DNA from: Treponema medium
GTDB lineage: Bacteria; Spirochaetota; Spirochaetia; Treponematales; Treponemataceae
Assembly: GCF_017161265.1 (NCBI RefSeq)
Contig: NZ_CP031393.1
Location: 930,001-994,000, forward strand
Length of the DNA: 64,000 nt
Reading direction: 5' to 3'
A model generated the notes under the pieces. The model did not search any database. It saw only the letters and a list, made by a program, of their open reading frames with translations, and was not told the origin of the DNA. The translations under genes were made by a program, and so were the position numbers. Positions 62,560-64,000 of the stretch are shown piece by piece; positions within the stretch are counted from its first letter, which is position 1; every line of letters starts with the position of its first letter.

Positions 62560-63192
62560 ATGGCAAAAAAAATAGCTAACCTTATTGGACTGGTTGGGCA
62601 GTCTTGTGCAGGAAAAAACCTTGTTGCGGATTTCCTTGAAGAAAAGGGTTATGCAGTTATCGATGCCGATAAGGTTGCTCATACAGTTTTGCAGGAACAA
62701 AGCGAAGCGGTGATAGCACGTTTTTCGCCTTATGCCGAAAAACAAAGGTTGCAGCTGCGGACGCAGGAGGGCTCATTGAACAGAAAGGCGTTGAGCGTCC
62801 TGCTTTTTTCGGATCCCGCCTTATTAGCGGAACATGAGGCTTTTATTCTCCCCAAAATTGAAGCGCGTATCCGAAATCTTATTAACACTGCTTTAACCGA
62901 ACAGCCGAATCGACCGGTTGTCCTTAACGCACCGACATTGCATAAAACCTCTCTAACCCCGGAATGTTCGTTTATTCTGTATATTAAGGCTCCTTTTTTT
63001 ATCAGGCTTATCCGGGGCAAAAAAAGGGATGCTATTCCGCTTTGCCGGCTCATTGCCCGTTTTTTACAGCAAAAAGATTTCTTTGCTCAATACCTTTCAC
63101 AAAATGCCGATATTGTAAGCGTAGTAAACGCTCGTTCCGTGCAGTCTTTACGGAAAAAAATCGAGCGCGTACTGCGCGAAAAGGGTTTTTGA
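62560..63192 (+). CDS. coaE: dephospho-CoA kinase
   Basis: This 210-residue protein catalyses the last CoA step. P-loop GQSCAGKN at 13-20, then VADFLEEKGYAVIDADKVAH (the DxD region after the P-loop is characteristic of CoaE) and a C-terminal SVQSLRKKIERVL. The residue after the P-loop lysine is Asn where Ser/Thr is usual; this also needs checking in relatives. GGAGGAG precedes the ATG. It is followed eight bases later by the SPOR protein, so the two form one unit. Confidence 0.85.
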   Translation: MAKKIANLIGLVGQSCAGKNLVADFLEEKGYAVIDADKVAHTVLQEQSEAVIARFSPYAEKQRLQLRTQEGSLNRKALSVLLFSDPALLAEHEAFILPKIEARIRNLINTALTEQPNRPVVLNAPTLHKTSLTPECSFILYIKAPFFIRLIRGKKRDAIPLCRLIARFLQQKDFFAQYLSQNADIVSVVNARSVQSLRKKIERVLREKGF

Positions 63193-63200
63193 GGACAGCT

Positions 63201-64000
63201 ATGGAACAAAAGAAAATTTTATGGGTCATCCTTTCGGTAAGCTTATTCGTATTGATTATTTTTGGTATTGCACTATTTTTATATTCACCGTCGCGGAATA
63301 GCGCAACGGCATTGGCTGGCGGGGAAACTATTCCTTATGAAACGACCACTACTTCCGCCAATGTTGATCCCGATTTATGGGCACGAGACCCCGATAGGGT
63401 TGCCGGGCTGGATAGAAACGCTCCTGCTGCTGCCGGAAACATTATCAATTTGAATAATCTGAATATCATTTCGACTGATGGGCAGAGCGGCCAAACAAAC
63501 GGGATTGACGTTTCCGATTTAACCGTACAGGCTGGTGATGCCGATGTCTCCGGATTGCCAAAAGATTTGGCGGCACAAATCGGTATAGATACTGCTCCGG
63601 AACAACCGGAAGAACAACCTGTTTCTGAAAAAAAAGAAGAAGCCCCCATCCAGCCCCCAGCAGCTGTAGCGGTACAAACTCAGCCGAAACCTGTAGTAGA
63701 AAAAAAACCTGCACAAGCAAGCGCTTCGGTTACCATTAAACCTAAGGCGAAAACGCCGGCTAAGCCTGCTGCACCGCAGGTTCAAACCCTTTATTGGGTT
63801 CAGACTGCTTCGCTTGCAAGCAGGATTAACGCCGAACGCGCACGGGATAAGCTTGCTGCGCAGCACATGAAGGTAGAGATTTTTACTAAAGAGACTTCTT
63901 CCGGATTAACGCATCGTGTAAGAGTTGGTCCCTTTACTAATAACACCGAAGCAAAGTATTGGCTAAATAGCATCAAAAAAATTGAGGGCTTTGAAAAAAG
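63201..64000 (+). CDS. SPOR-domain membrane protein (partial, runs off the window)
   Basis: At least 266 residues: one N-terminal membrane segment (ILWVILSVSLFVLIIFGIAL), a long Pro/Lys/Gln-rich periplasmic linker (PAQASASVTIKPKAKTPAKP), and a C-terminal SPOR domain beginning YWVQTASLASRINAERARDK and THRVRVGPFTNNTEAKYWLN. SPOR domains bind denuded glycan strands at division sites. The architecture resembles FtsN/DedD-like proteins. GAGGA precedes the ATG at 63201. The end lies outside. Confidence 0.85.
   Translation, partial: MEQKKILWVILSVSLFVLIIFGIALFLYSPSRNSATALAGGETIPYETTTTSANVDPDLWARDPDRVAGLDRNAPAAAGNIINLNNLNIISTDGQSGQTNGIDVSDLTVQAGDADVSGLPKDLAAQIGIDTAPEQPEEQPVSEKKEEAPIQPPAAVAVQTQPKPVVEKKPAQASASVTIKPKAKTPAKPAAPQVQTLYWVQTASLASRINAERARDKLAAQHMKVEIFTKETSSGLTHRVRVGPFTNNTEAKYWLNSIKKIEGFEK

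Noticed and set aside
1-64000. tRNA, rRNA and insertion-sequence genes
   Set aside because: Reading the gaps by eye showed no cloverleaf T-loop signature, rRNA stretch or transposase frame; a tRNAscan run would be decisive.

Overview
The window looks like a chromosomal segment of a host-associated Treponema (Spirochaetota), probably an oral or gut species of moderate GC content. The evidence is a p83/100-family protein, a plant-type phosphofructokinase, a eukaryote-like CDP-alcohol phosphotransferase with a nearby glycerophosphodiesterase, two methyl-accepting chemotaxis proteins, a LysM/M23 peptidase and a large outer-membrane protein with FlgD-like Ig repeats and an OmpA tail. Species assignment is inference. 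No tRNA, rRNA, insertion sequence or CRISPR array was recognised.

Layout. 1-11.3 kb is housekeeping: partial pfk, an unknown helical protein, the NAD(P)HX repair enzyme, gltX, glyS, a choline/ethanolamine-type phosphotransferase convergent with a GDPD, and a chemoreceptor. 11.3-18.6 kb is accessory: small membrane proteins, a SplB-like radical SAM protein, antitoxin-like proteins, a ClbS/DfsB-like gene, an HNH protein, and a tandem duplication carrying two lipoproteins and two damaged WYL regulators. 18.6-30.9 kb has tex, a broken toxin beside an intact antitoxin, gene fragments, ychF, htpG, a fused [2Fe-2S]/molybdopterin hydroxylase and p83/100. 30.9-37.3 kb has a propeller/HEAT exported protein, an RlmD-type methyltransferase and an iron/haem/cobalamin-type ABC operon led by a flavodoxin. 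37.4-47 kb has an AlbA_2/ATPase regulator with NVPQ repeats, a dehydratase-like protein, a beta-helix protein, kbl and tdh (threonine to glycine plus acetyl-CoA) and a queuosine-precursor transporter. 47.4-50.2 kb encodes a lipoprotein nuclease interrupted at a poly-G tract. 50.5-64 kb has coaD, fhs, brnQ, a second chemoreceptor, the M23 peptidase, the 1360-residue outer-membrane protein, coaE and a partial SPOR protein.

Two themes stand out. First, poly-G switching: a G11 tract inside the surface nuclease gene puts it out of frame by one base, and a G12 tract forms most of the spacer between the -35 and -10 boxes of a lipoprotein promoter. Second, a dense population of dispersed hairpin elements fills almost every gap longer than 300 bases. 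Several copies share loops and linkers while their stem arms differ and still pair, which is covariation. Others have terminal inverted repeats, abut stop codons, truncate a small gene, or sit between 17-bp direct repeats that duplicate a ribosome-binding site. This hairpin system is the best candidate here for something undescribed.
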